Shown: positions 38,674 through 49,640 of the stretch, piece by piece
Layout: each line of letters opens with the position of its first letter
Numbering within the stretch: position 1 is the first letter of the stretch
Source: Strigamia acuminata
Taxonomy: Eukaryota; Arthropoda; Chilopoda; Geophilomorpha; Linotaeniidae
Length of the DNA stretch: 64,000 nt
Assembly: GCA_949358305.1 (NCBI GenBank)
Contig: OX442314.1
Span: 28,691,118-28,755,117, forward strand
Direction of reading: 5' to 3'
Position numbers and translations under genes: made by a program
Notes under the pieces: generated by a model
What the model was told of the DNA's origin: nothing
Database searches by the model: none
What the model saw: the letters and a program-made list of their open reading frames with translations, nothing else

Positions 38674-38939
38674 TTTCCGTCCAACATGCAAACCCTATCT
38701 ACCAAAATCGGACATCCGCACAAATTAAGCCTCAAAAACCGATTTCTTAAAGACAAGCGGCGCCATCTAACGAGCGATTTTGAAACCACAACCATCAACA
38801 AACAAATCCAAAATGGCGATAAACACTCTAAAAAATCTCTCGAAAAAATCGTTAAATCTAAATAATAAAACATAAAAAAGTTATTTACAAATTTTATTAA
38901 TCTATTTACAAGTTAAAAAACACAAGTCACTTATAAATT
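38674..38939 (-). promoter_or_regulatory. INTS12 3' end and SNRNP35 promoter region
   Basis: A compact 266-bp gap. AATAAA on the minus strand at 38893-38898 is the INTS12 poly(A) signal. CCAAAATGGCG near 38808-38818 is a YY1-like element about 140 bp upstream of the SNRNP35 ATG. Confidence 0.5.
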
Positions 38940-41251
38940 CTACTTATATCTCTTTTCGTTGTACTTTTTCTCCGCTTTTTTCTTCATAATTTGCAATCGT
39001 TTGTCGGCAGACAGCGCTGACGTGGTGCTTTTACTGGCACTCCCATTGGCCGAACTGACCGGGGTCAATTTCGGAGGGTTAGAGGCCGTCCTCGAAGTAC
39101 CCGCGCCGTTATTCCCTCCTGTTTTGATACTGTTGGATAAATTTGTAAATACCAAATCGCGCTTCATCGCGGCCGGGGTGCTCGAACTACCTTTCGACAC
39201 ATTCGGCAATTTCGCGTTCAAATTGATCGACGTCGTCTTGCTGGCACCGACGGGCGGCGTCGTTTTGCCCGACAAGTTTTTGCCGTTCAAACTGGCGGCC
39301 AGTCCGGCCAGTCCCGTGGGTTTGTTGCCCGGGTTCGTGCTGCGAGTGTTCGGGGTGGCGGCCACTGCGGGCGGTTTCACTTCGCTTCGTTTGAACAGCT
39401 GCGGGACCGGTTGCGGCGGCGGCGTCTCGGTTTTTAGTGGTTTGTTGATGACGATTTCTTTCGGGGTTGTTGCTGGTGACATTTTACCGCTTTTCTGCGT
39501 TTTGGTTGTCTGCAAAAGGAAGTTATGGATGATTATTAATACGTAGAATGGAGGTTTGGTCATCGATTAGGTGGTTTGTGGATGGTTATTGCTCGAGTTT
39601 GGTTTTAGGATTTCGTCTTTTTAACGTCCATTTAGAAGTTAATGTAGAAATTTCGCATTTTAAACGTTGATATTACAAATTAACGTCAACATTTCGCGTT
39701 TTAAACGTTGATATTACAAATTAACGTCAACATTTCGCATTTTAAACGTTGATTTTACAAATTAACGTCAACATTTGCCATTTTAAACGTTGATATTACA
39801 AATTAACGTCAACATTTCGCATTTTAAACGTTGATTTTACAAATTAACGTCAACATTTCGCATTTTAAACGTTGATTTTACAAATTAACGTCAACATTTC
39901 GCATTTTAAACGTTGATATTACAAATTAACGTCAACATTTGCCATTTTAAACGTTGATATTACAAATTAACGTCAACATTTCGCATTTTAAACGTTGATT
40001 TTACAAATTAACGTCAACATTTGCCATTTTAAACGTTGATTTTACAAATTAACGTCAACATTTCGCATTTTTAATGTCGATTTTACACGAATGTTGGCAT
40101 TTTTAACGTCAATTTTAGAATACGATGTCGAAATTTCGCATTTTTAACGTCAATTTTAGAATATAATGTCGAAATTTCGCTCATTATGATATTAAACGTA
40201 GATATTACAACAAAATGTCGAAATTTCGCATATGTTAACGTCGATTTTACAACAAAACCTCCAGATTGCGCATTTTAAAAAGTTGTTTTCTCAATTTTCC
40301 AATGCAATATGACCAGTGGAAACCACCGTTTTTCGTGCTTTACAATTCCAAATCGTACCAATTTCTTAATCGTCTTTGCACATTTCGTGCAATACCAAAC
40401 TAATCTCGGGTCGTTAACGTCTTGATCTGTGATGGGAGGTTTCTGACACTCTTGATGATACAAATTATGACATTCCTGGCACTCGACCAGCTGATTTCCA
40501 GACGTAACTTCGATGCTCCTGCACACCACACATGCCAAGCCTAAGCCCATCACGAAATCCTCCGCGTCCGAATTGGAAAAACCGGAAATCGGTTCATCCG
40601 GTTCCTCTTTCTTCAAATCAATCTTCAATTGCGGTGGCGACGCCTTCGGAGACTCGAAACGGGCCTTCTTCGACTCATGTGGCGAATCAGGACTTTCCTG
40701 CATGAAAAAAAACGATTATTATCGATATTTCAATTTAAAATCGATTTTTAATGCCGATTAGCGATTTCTCATCAAAAATTCGAGTTTATTGTCTCAAATC
40801 CTTGCGGAAAACATCGATAATCAGCTTGGAATTAATAAGTAACACAAATCTCCGGTGATTTCGTTCCACCTTTTCGAAAGCTCGCTTTTCGGATTTAATT
40901 TTGATGTCCGATTTTTTCATGTTCAGAAAATCGACTTCAACCAGATGTTTCGGCGACGGTTTTTTCACAAAAGATAATCCTTTTATGTTGCTGTCAAGTG
41001 CCTAAATGGAAATAAATAAAGGGGAATTTTATATAAAATAATTTAAAATTAATTTTTTGAATTATTTTCTATACTTTTATCGGGTTATTCGAATTTTGTT
41101 TCGGGAGAGGCGCGAAACCCGATAATTTTTGCTGTAAAACATCATCTAACATCTGTTTTAGCTGTTCGGTCGAGTCTTTAGCTTTGGAGTGGAGAAGTCG
41201 AAGTCCACGGACAAATAAAGGATCCAAATCAAATGCTTGTGTCGCGGCCAT
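38940..41251 (-). CDS. INTS12: Integrator complex subunit 12 (PHD finger)
   Basis: Subunit of the nuclear Integrator complex, which cleaves snRNA 3' ends and attenuates transcription. Four phase-0 exons: 41075-41251, 40870-41001, 40359-40697, 38940-39509; 405 residues. The N-terminal MAATQAFDLDPLFVRGLRLL and SKAKDSTEQLKQMLDD form the conserved domain known to carry most function. A PHD finger lies in exon 3: CVVCRSIEVTSGNQLVECQE, CHNLYHQECQKPP, DPRLVWYCTKCAK, with Cys4-His-Cys3 complete. The tail is Pro/Ser/Thr-rich with KPTGLAGLAASLNGK and ends RLQIMKKKAEKKYNEKRYK, like other INTS12 proteins. Intron 3 holds a 41-bp minisatellite. Confidence 0.95.
39625..40210. repeat. 41-bp minisatellite in INTS12 intron 3
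   Basis: About ten near-identical copies (39651-40070) of a 41-bp unit containing CGCATTTTAAACGTTGATAT and TACAAATTAACGTCAACATT, with T/A and GCC/CGC variants; degenerate copies follow to about 40210. Confidence 0.93.
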
Positions 41252-41847
41252 TTTTCCACTATCTGTCGGGCTGTCAAAACAAGATGCGATGCGGTATGCG
41301 CATGAGCAGTAGTTACAAACACTGCCGATAGTTTTTAGCATTAATTTGTTATTATTTAAAACTAAAATTATTTATTGTATAAAACAGCAAAAAAAAAAAA
41401 AAAAATAGAAATGCTAAAGAATGTCTTATCAACAACATCGGAGACAATCTCAACATAAAATAATGTTTTCCATTTTCCAGTAAAGTTTTATACAGCCAAA
41501 ATGGCGGCAAACTTTTATTACGTTTCAGAAAATATATACTATTTTCTCAAAAATGAATATTAAACCAAGAAATATTTTCCCACAATTTGAAAAAAATATG
41601 AACAAAACAAAATAAAACGACCATCAAATCATCTCTATTTCAATCGCATTTATCATTCACCAGAATCGATTCTCCAAAAAACTCGATAACCGAATAAAAA
41701 CAATAGAAAAAACTTATCGATAAATCGAAAATAAATCGATACACGAACCATCGATTAATCGCAATTGTTTACCCCGAAAGTAGCAACGGAATGTTTACAA
41801 ATTAACCAATTTTTCCCGAAACACGATTAAATAACAAGCGCGGGATA
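41252..41847. promoter_or_regulatory. Divergent promoter region INTS12 / Hikeshi
   Basis: 596 bp between the two start codons. It contains CCAAAATGGCGGCAA (41497-41510, YY1-like) and ATCGAT-rich sequence around 41700-41765. A TGCGCATG half-site lies at 41297. No TATA box stands out. Confidence 0.5.
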
Positions 41848-43148
41848 ATGTTCGGAGTGATTATAGCGAGCCGTTTGGTAAACTCAAATGTCGATTTACA
41901 TTTCCTTATAAAAGCAAATTTAATTAATCTTTTCTCAAAATTCGTTAGGTGCAAACGGATTTCCAACGTGTGGGCGAAACGCAATTCCTGTTCAACATCA
42001 TCGATGCCGATTCAATTAATCATATCGTCGTGTTTATGACTGGCACAGAGCCTTTTCCCGAAGGAATGGGTGGTTCGGGTATACAGATTGTTTTTTAATA
42101 TCAATTGTGTATTGTTTGAACGTAATTTTGTGTATTTTTCTAGTGTTCTTCAGTTGGCCCGATGCGAATGCGCCACCATCTTGGCTCTACTTAGGATATA
42201 TTTCTAATAGTAAACCGAGCGCAATATTTAAAATAAGTAAACTAAAGCCAGGTGATTTGAGGTTTGGTTTGTGCTGGAGTAACAAGTGATCTATGGGTTT
42301 CGTGCGGAGATTTGCAGTGGGTTAAATATAGTAAGATTTATGATGATTTCGAGTGGATTTGATAAGATTTAAATGAATTTTGGGTGAATTTGATATGATT
42401 TTTATTAATTCTGAGTGAATTTGATATGCTTTTGATGAATTACGAGTGAATTTGATGTGATTTTGATAAATTTTGGGTGAATTTGATATAATTTTGATGA
42501 ATTACGAGTGAATTTGATATAATTTTGATGAATTTTTGGTGAATTTGATATAATTTTGATGAATTACGAGTGAATTTGATATAATTTTGACGAATTACGA
42601 GTGAATTTGATCAAATTTTGATGAATTGCGAGTGAATTTTGAACGGTTTTTGTATATTTTCAACGAATTTTGGAATTATTCCTCAAATTTCGACCAAAAT
42701 ATCAAGTTTTTTGGTAAATTTCGACCGAATTCCTAAATTATCCAACAAATTTCTCACAAATCTCCGCATTTTTCCAATTTTATCTTGTTACGCCACGCCA
42801 CACAACTCCGAACAAAATCCCTAAAAAATTCATTTTCCAGGCGGTCAAGCATCGACACATCCGTTCGGTGTGCAACAAATCACCCACGACGCGCAAATTG
42901 GAATCGCAGTCGACCAACTATCACAAATATCACTCCAAACACCATTCGTAGCCACAACACCCTCACAAGTGGACTCATTCACCGAATTCGCGACCAAAAT
43001 GCTGGAAAACTTCTACAACTACGTCGCCTCGTTCGCCACCCAAGCGCCCGGCGTCAACGACCAACTCGTCCCCGTCAACTGCTTACACCAATGGTACCAG
43101 AACTTCCACAGGAGGCTCCAACAGAATCCCTATTTCTGGCGAAGTTAA
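41848..43148 (+). CDS. HIKESHI: Hikeshi (HSP70 nuclear import carrier, OPI10 family)
   Basis: Carrier that brings HSP70 into the nucleus during heat stress by binding FG nucleoporins. Four exons: 41848-41877, 41949-42078, 42144-42251, 42841-43148; 191 residues against about 197 in vertebrates. It starts [10 protein letters not shown], then [55 protein letters not shown] and [15 protein letters not shown]; the C-terminus is [15 protein letters not shown]. All are family signatures. The acidic/HPFG loop near the third junction is present as THPFGVQQ. An AATAAA at 43157-43162 is 9 bp after the stop. The last intron carries a repeat of about 31 bp (42340-42640). Confidence 0.96.
42340..42640. repeat. 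Degenerate 31-bp tandem repeat in Hikeshi intron 3
   Basis: Units near GAATTTGATATAATTTTGAT followed by GAATTACGAGT, with several truncated copies. Confidence 0.75.
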
Positions 43149-43236
43149 ATCAAAACAATAAAAACGAAAGATAAAACATCATAATTTATTTTTTCATTAC
43201 CACTCTGTACATTTTTTTCTTAGTTTTATTTACATT
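43149..43236. terminator. Shared 3' region of Hikeshi and TRDMT1
   Basis: 88 bp separate the two stop codons. Plus strand: AATAAA at 43157. Minus strand: AATAAA at 43225-43230 and 43185-43190. The 3' UTRs of the convergent genes must overlap or be very short. Confidence 0.65.
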
Positions 43237-45495
43237 CTAATTTCTAATCGTTTGTAGTAATTTGCTGACTACGTTAATGTTGAGGCTGTTTCCGAGTAAT
43301 TGGTAACACTGACGGTGAGTCAAGTTGGGTGGAAAACCTGAGATTGGTTTGGAAAAATTGTCGGGATTTGTTGAGTTGAATTGCTGATGTTTTGAATTTT
43401 GAATTTACCAAAGTTTTTGGGGAATCCCATGAGATTTGCCACTTCTCGTGGGCTGAAATAACGTAATTGTAACGTTTTAAGGGCGTTTAATCTCTCGGGT
43501 TCGTGAGTGTATTCGTGTGAGAATACGGCTTCCATCTATTTTATGAAGAGAGTTATAATAAAAATTAGATTTATCCAATTAAGTTGTTTTTTTTTGTTTG
43601 TTTTTTTTTTTTTTGGAAAATAATACTTTGATTGTTTCGTTTGTTCTTAGAACTGATCCTGTTCCTGTAGCGTAATGGCCGTATCTGATTTTAAATAAAT
43701 AAAATTAATGGATCATTTTTAAATATCAATTCGACAAGACCAAGAGCCGTAACAAGAGTTTGAGCGGCGTTTTTCTTGCAAGAAAATGCAAATTTCACGT
43801 AAAAATTTGATGTTTTTATCAAGAAATTGACTGCTAGTACTAAAAATCCATTTTCTAAAGATAAAATTCCATTTTTTAAAGGTAAATATCCATTTTCTAA
43901 AGGTAAAAATCCATTTCTAAAGGTAAAAATCCATTTTCTAAAGGTAAAAATCCATTTTCTAAAGGTAAATATTCATTTTCTAAAGGTAAAAATCCATTTT
44001 CTATGAGTAAAAATGGATTTTTACCCTAAAAATAGTTTTTTACCCTAAAAATAGTTTTTTACCCTAAAAATAGTTTTTTACCCTAAAAATAGTTTTTTAC
44101 CCTAAAAATAGTTTTTTACCCTAAAAATAGTTTTTTACCCTAAAAATAGTTTTTTACCCTAAAAATAGTTTTTTACCCTAAAAATAGTTTTTTACCCTAA
44201 AAATAGTTTTTTACCCTAAAAATAGTTTTTTACCCTAAAAATTGTTTTTTACCCTAAAAATTGTTTTTTACCCTAAAAATTGTTTTTTACCCTAAAAATG
44301 GAAATAGAAAACTATTTTTCAGGTCTAGAGTGCACCTTTTTAGAGAAAAACGCATTTCCTCCTTGGGTAATTTCGTTTTTAAACACAAACTGCGCCGTTG
44401 CAGTTGAAAAAATGTGCAAAAAATGCGATTAGCGATACAATTTGCCCGCCACCACTCTCACTACGGCATTAAATTGTTATTTTACGATTTGGTAAAGCAA
44501 CAAGAATGATCATCGGCTGAAGTGACAATATCCATCGCTCGAGCATATTTCCCCAAAATTTTATCCGGAATCGGAAACTCATGATCGCCAGGTCCGTTTT
44601 CCAAAAATTCACCGAGTTTACGATGTCTTATTTCCTCCCCGGATCGATTTAACGTCCGATTTATCTGCAAGAAGATCATATAAATATAAACACCCATTAA
44701 ATTTAGACAATCATCAAGTTAAAAACAATCTTACGACGCTCGGTTTAGCTACAACTAAATCCTCCTCCGACAATTTCGCGACCATGTAATACCGTAACCT
44801 TGAATTCGGAATCCCCATTTCTTTCGGACACAATAAATATTCCTAAAAAAAATAAATAAATAATTAATCCATAAAAATTATTCAATAAAAAAAAATAATT
44901 ATTTCCATTTTAAATACTTTTAATTCATAGCCACAATCGTTTAACGTTTGTGTCAATAATTCGTGCGTTTCTGACGTTTCAAACCCTTTAACATTTTCTA
45001 ATAAAATGAATTTCGGTTTCCTACGAATCCTGCAACAAAAAATAAATCACAATAAAGTAAAATCCGATTAATAAAATTAAGAAAAAAAATAATAATTTCA
45101 TTACAATTTCAAATTATCTAAGATATTGAGGAATGAATCGGTTCTGTGGTCCATTTTATCTCTCTTCAAACCGTTTCTTGTAAACGGTTGGCACGGGGGA
45201 CTCATCCAGACGAGATCCGGCTCAAACTGCTCAAAATTCTTCGAGTTTATCGCTTGAATATTCCTCTGTAAAATTGGTGTCGAAGGGAAATTGTATTCGT
45301 ACACTTGATTGGCATTCGTGTTTATGTCAATTGCCGCCACGATTTCAGCTTTTAATCCCGAACCTACAACAAAAATACAAATTTTATTGCTTTTCTTCCA
45401 GATTATATTCTCCTTTTACCTTTTAATGCGTAATGGAAACCACCAATACCGCTGTATAACTCCAAAACACGTAAAACAGCACAATTTTCATTCAT
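43237..45495 (-). CDS. TRDMT1: tRNA (cytosine-38-C5)-methyltransferase, DNMT2
   Basis: Transfers methyl from S-adenosylmethionine to C38 of tRNA-Asp and a few other tRNAs. Eight exons: 45420-45495, 45105-45363, 44918-45029, 44735-44842, 44486-44664, 43627-43684, 43409-43535, 43237-43337; phases consistent, 339 residues, close to the family's usual 330-390. Motif I is VLELYSGIGGFHYAL. Motif IV with the catalytic Cys is WMSPPCQPFTRNG. Motif VI is LLENVKGFE, and motif VIII IPNSRLRYYMVAK. The DNMT2-specific CFT comes just before YGHYATGTGSVL. Motif X is CYQLLGNSLNINVVSKLL. Start chosen at MNENCAVLRVLELYSG (ATG 45495). An in-frame ATG 8 codons upstream (MCITTENSGK) is possible. All key residues are intact. 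Confidence 0.96.
43855..44300. repeat. Two abutting minisatellites in TRDMT1 intron 5
   Basis: The left array (43858-44005) repeats AAAGGTAAAAATCCATTTTC in about 21-bp units. The right array (44020-44300) repeats TTTTTTACCCTAAAAATAGT (20 bp) about 14 times, with T/G drift at its end. The right unit resembles a reverse complement of the left one. Confidence 0.9.
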
Positions 45496-45922
45496 TTTCC
45501 CAGAGTTTTCAGTCGTTATACACATGGGAGGGATCGATGCCAATCGCCGCTCTCCACACAATCGACCAACCACGTCGCTGCATCCGTCCAAGGCAACAGA
45601 TGGCGCCAAATTCGAATTATTTTGTTTTGATGTCGAGTTAAATTTGCTGGAATTAACAAATGTTGGACATGTTATTAACCCTAACTCGCTGTAAGAATGC
45701 GGTTTCAAAAAAACAAGTTGTTATTATTCAAATTTTCAGTGGATGGATACCGAGTAAACAGAACCTAAAGAATTAATTTCTGGATTCTATAAAAAAAAAA
45801 AATAAATATATGAATTTATTAAATTTCGAAATGTTACCAACAAATGGCACACACGCATGCGCACTGCAATTTTATCTCCGTAATGCGCGATGTGTAGTTG
45901 CTCGGCAACCACTAAATCAAAT
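45496..45922. promoter_or_regulatory. Divergent promoter TRDMT1 / SIX6OS1-like with X-box
   Basis: 427 bp between start codons. GTTGCTCGGCAAC at 45897-45909 is a near-perfect RFX X-box palindrome, 14 bp upstream of the plus-strand ATG. GCATGCGCA at 45855-45863 is NRF1-like. Which gene each serves is inference. Confidence 0.55.
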
Positions 45923-47977
45923 ATGGCGACTACGGGTGATCCGATGGACATGACTAATTTGTTTCGATTGGGTATTAAAGACTTACATAAATTTTAAATT
46001 ATCCAACTAATATCAATTTTTGCGCAGAAAACGAGCTTCGGGCCGGAGATGATGAGATGACCCGCAAGATTGAGATCGAAAGATGTTTAATCTCAGGTAT
46101 AAATAAAAATAAACGTCGATTAACTCGAAATTAATTTTTAAAAAATTAAATATCTTTAGAATTGGAATCGGGTTTGCAAGTCCAGCACAGTGTTATATCA
46201 GAAAAATGCGAGATAATTCGGAAACACGAAGACGACCTTAAGAAATTAGAAAATCGCCACCAGATGGCCGAGCAACAACTAACAAAGTGGATATTATTTA
46301 ATTTATTTAGACATTTTTTTAAATTATTTTTTTTTTTAGTTCGCTTGAGATGTTCAGACTGCTACAAGGTGTTGTTGCTGAAAAGGAGAAAAAGTTGCAG
46401 TTGGTTAGATCGAGCAGAGAAGAAATGAAGTAAAAAATTGAGAAAAAAGGATCAAATTGGATGATTTTTTTTTAAATTTAAATATATTTTTTTTGCAACA
46501 GAAAGCAGCTGGAATTCGTGCTGAACACTCACAGACAGAAGTGGGAAATTTTTAAAAAATTTTATGAAAATATGCCAGAAACTCAGATTTATTTACGCGT
46601 TAAAAGCGAGTTGATAATCGCTGAAGAGGACATGAAATCGATTAAAAAAACTCTTCAGAGTCTGGAAGACGAACTTAAAATGCTCAATACAGGTCTTTAT
46701 AGTAAAATTACGTCCGATTTTCAAACATTTTTAATGATTTTCACTGACATTTCAATGATTTTCAATAATTTTCAATGATTTTCAATGATTTTCATTGAAT
46801 TTTCATTGATTTTCATTTAATTTTTAATGATTTTCTTGAATTTCCAATGATTTTCACTAAATTTTCAATCATTTTGAATGATTTTTCAATGATCTGTTAT
46901 TTATTTTCAGAGTTAAAGGCTGAATTTTACAAAAGAATCGTCGAAATGTAATTTAAAACGTTAAGTTAAATTATTATTTTGAGATTATAATTACCTTTTA
47001 TTATTTTGTTTAGGGCTACGTTGAAATGCGAGACAATTCGTACGGAAAAAATGATCCGCGACATCATTAAGTCGAATAGAGGCAGAAAAAACGAGGAAAA
47101 ACCGAAAAATCCGCAACTTACATTTCCTAAGCTAGGATTTCGGACACAATTCAGCAATGTTTTTCCTGCCACACCTTTTGCCCGACAGTTACCTGTACCA
47201 CCAAAAACAACGGAAATGGTAATACGACTAATCCCTAATAAATTGAGTAAGGTTAATCGATGTTTATTGGTTTAGATGCCAATTTAGTTAAATATTTACT
47301 GCGATTTTTGAATTTTAAAAATTTTTCCTTAACTTTAAAGTTTTTTCTTACCAAAATAAACACTCATAAATAGATTTTAACCAATAATTCGATCGATTTA
47401 TTTATTTTTAATCGACTTATCGGTTTAATCAGTCGATCAATATTTAGTAATCATTCATTTCTAGACCACACCCGCATCAAGAGATGAATTTCAATCAAAA
47501 AACACGGAAATATCATCATTTCAAAGCGAAGTTTACACACCACAACTCGATCTCGACGCACAAACGGATAACGACCAAATTCAAAATGCTTATTCTCAAT
47601 CGACAGTTTCTTCAACAATATCGACTCCTCAATTTTTGTCAACAAACCCCGGCCATTATTCGCAGGAAACCTCCACCCAATTCGCATTCGCTCCGTCAAC
47701 TTCAGGTAAAAAAATAAAAAAATTACGGAGTAAATCTTATAATTTCTTTCAATTTAGTAGCTGCAACTCAGCCATTTTCATTCGATTTCAATGAACCATC
47801 CACCACCTCGAGTAAATTATTAATTTAAAAAAAAATAAAAAATAATAATTTATAAAATAAAATATTTTTTTTTTAGGTTTTCCATTCAATTTAACTGAAC
47901 AATCAAACGCGCCTCTGAGATTCCAAGAAACGCCCGACGAGCAACCAGATACTGGATTTCTGTCAATTTTCGATTAA
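45923..47977 (+). CDS. Coiled-coil protein resembling SIX6OS1 (synaptonemal complex central element)
   Basis: Ten exons with good splice sites and matching phases: 45923-45971, 46028-46096, 46160-46286, 46340-46429, 46502-46692, 46911-46947, 47014-47218, 47465-47705, 47758-47811, 47877-47977; 387 residues. Residues 1-225 are almost wholly heptad-rich helix (CLISELESGLQVQHSVISEK, HEDDLKKLENRHQMAEQQL, EIFKKFYENMPETQIYLRV). A Pro/Thr/Ser/Gln-rich tail follows, with PFSFDF and FPFNL. A helical N-terminus, a RKxxEE/KWxxFKKxY-like segment and an FSFxF/FPF tail are features I recall of SIX6OS1 (C14orf39), a meiotic chromosome-axis partner of SYCE1. Other coiled-coil proteins cannot be excluded. The gene structure is much surer than its name. 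Candidate ATTAAA at 48107. Confidence 0.8.
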
Positions 47978-48313
47978 CAATTTTAAATTTTGCGCTTTGT
48001 TTTTTACATATTTTTATTTTACTCATTTTGTACACTTTATTTTATCTCCGTTTCGGTTCAACCGTTTTTAGTTATTTATTCTTTCTTTGTGAACATTATT
48101 CGCATTATTAAAATTCATTTTTAAAATGCAGTGAACAAATTTCATTGAATTACAGCAAGATTATGTTGACTCGTTTGTTAACCAATGCCAAAAAAGTTGT
48201 TTAATACCTCTAAAATGAATTGTTGAAAAACAAACATTAAAATCGCATCAGACTTACATTGTATTAAAATAATTATTTCAAACATTTTAGTAATTATTTT
48301 GATTTCTTTCTAG

Positions 48314-49640
48314 ATCGAGAGAGATCACGAAACGCCTGATGCATTGCCCGAACACATAATTATGCAACACGCTTTATGTGGCGCGCGGGCCTTCCTGATG
48401 AAGTTAAAACGGGATCGGGGAAACGACATGACGTGGTGGAAAGCCCGCCACTTTTCTGCGCAGGCTGGGAACGAAGGAACGTTTGTTGGACAAACTTCCT
48501 ATTGAGCATCCCTACATCAAATTGGTCGATAATGCGGGATCCTCCAGCGCCTTTATACTCGCCGTTGGTCCATGAGGAATATCCTCCTACTCAGGAAGAG
48601 TGGAACGATTACAATCGAAGACGATTGCAATACGGAGTTGTGAAAGCTTTATACAAGAAGCTTGATGACACCAAAAATGATGTCGTTCGTCGCTTCTAAC
48701 AAGTAATGAGGTCGGGTACTCCCTGGTATCCAACCCAGTATGAACTCCATCAAATTGCTATGAATGGATGCTTGCTGTCTGTCTCTGGATATTTCGCGTC
48801 GCAAAAAGTCCGTACCGCCGCTGCACAGTTCACTGCCGATGAGAATCGTGAGAACGAACGAGTGCAGGCAGCCGAGGAAGAAGCTCATCGCTTCCTTCCT
48901 TTTTATTCCTAAGATGTCATCGACGCTCCCGTCGTTACTCCTCTCTTGGAAGAGGAAGCGCAGGACCACCGACCTAGCATGACCGAGTCACGCCCTCGGT
49001 CCCGCGAACCTGGTCGCGATAGGGACGAGCGAGGATCGCGTTCACATCCATATGCTGCCCCACGGTCCGATTCCCGACCGTTACGTCCGCCGTCACGACG
49101 AGAACGTTTCTCCAGCTAGACGAAATCCCATTCGCAGTTGGAGAGTAGATCGACATCGTCGTCGCATTATGTGACTTCCGATTCCGAGATGACGTTCGAA
49201 TCCGCCAAGGAAGAGACGGAGCGATCGGAATACCTTTCGGAAAATCCGATTCCTCCTTACGCAATGCATAAAATGATTGCCACACTGCCACCAACTTTAG
49301 CGTGCCGATACCGACACACGCTAATCCTCCGAGTGGAGGGGCACGCAGCATTGAGCCTCCTCCTTACTTTGATGCAGTGGGTCCGCTACGAGACATCCGC
49401 TTTCTTTGCACCGTTTATGCAAAGCCAGCACCAGTTTGCACCGTGTGTATTAGCCATCGCGAATACACGCACTTGTTAAGTGATTTATTGGAGACTCTGT
49501 TATGGGGACAACAGAGCATTTACTCGCCGTGAACTACCTCCACACGAGGACCACCGTGACCTGTCCGGAGTCGTCGCCATTGCCGTCGTGAGTAACTGGA
49601 GAAGACGCCCCGCCATTCCGCTGCGTGAAGTAACGAGCCG
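48314..49640 (+). pseudogene. Decayed GC-rich ORF, Gag-like or viral-type, unrecognised
   Basis: A GC-rich island inside AT-rich DNA, possibly beginning at an acceptor-like TTTCTTTCTAG. One frame (from about 48520 to 49290) reads as continuous protein-like sequence, for example EYPPTQEEWNDYNRRRLQY and RTAAAQFTADENRENER, then an Arg/Ser-rich stretch. It is cut by TAA at 48697, TAA at 48910 and TAG at 49118. Further protein-like segments in other frames lie at both ends. The upstream one contains MTWWKARHFSAQAG. The downstream one contains EPPPYFDAVG (a PPxY motif) and VCTVCISHREYTH. PPxY and the basic Arg-rich region hint at a Gag-type protein, but no family was recognised. The breaks are described only; no intact version is proposed. 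Confidence 0.5.

Noticed and set aside
38959-39546. 195-codon plus-strand frame
   Set aside because: Antisense of the INTS12 last exon, which has family motifs and correct splice phase.
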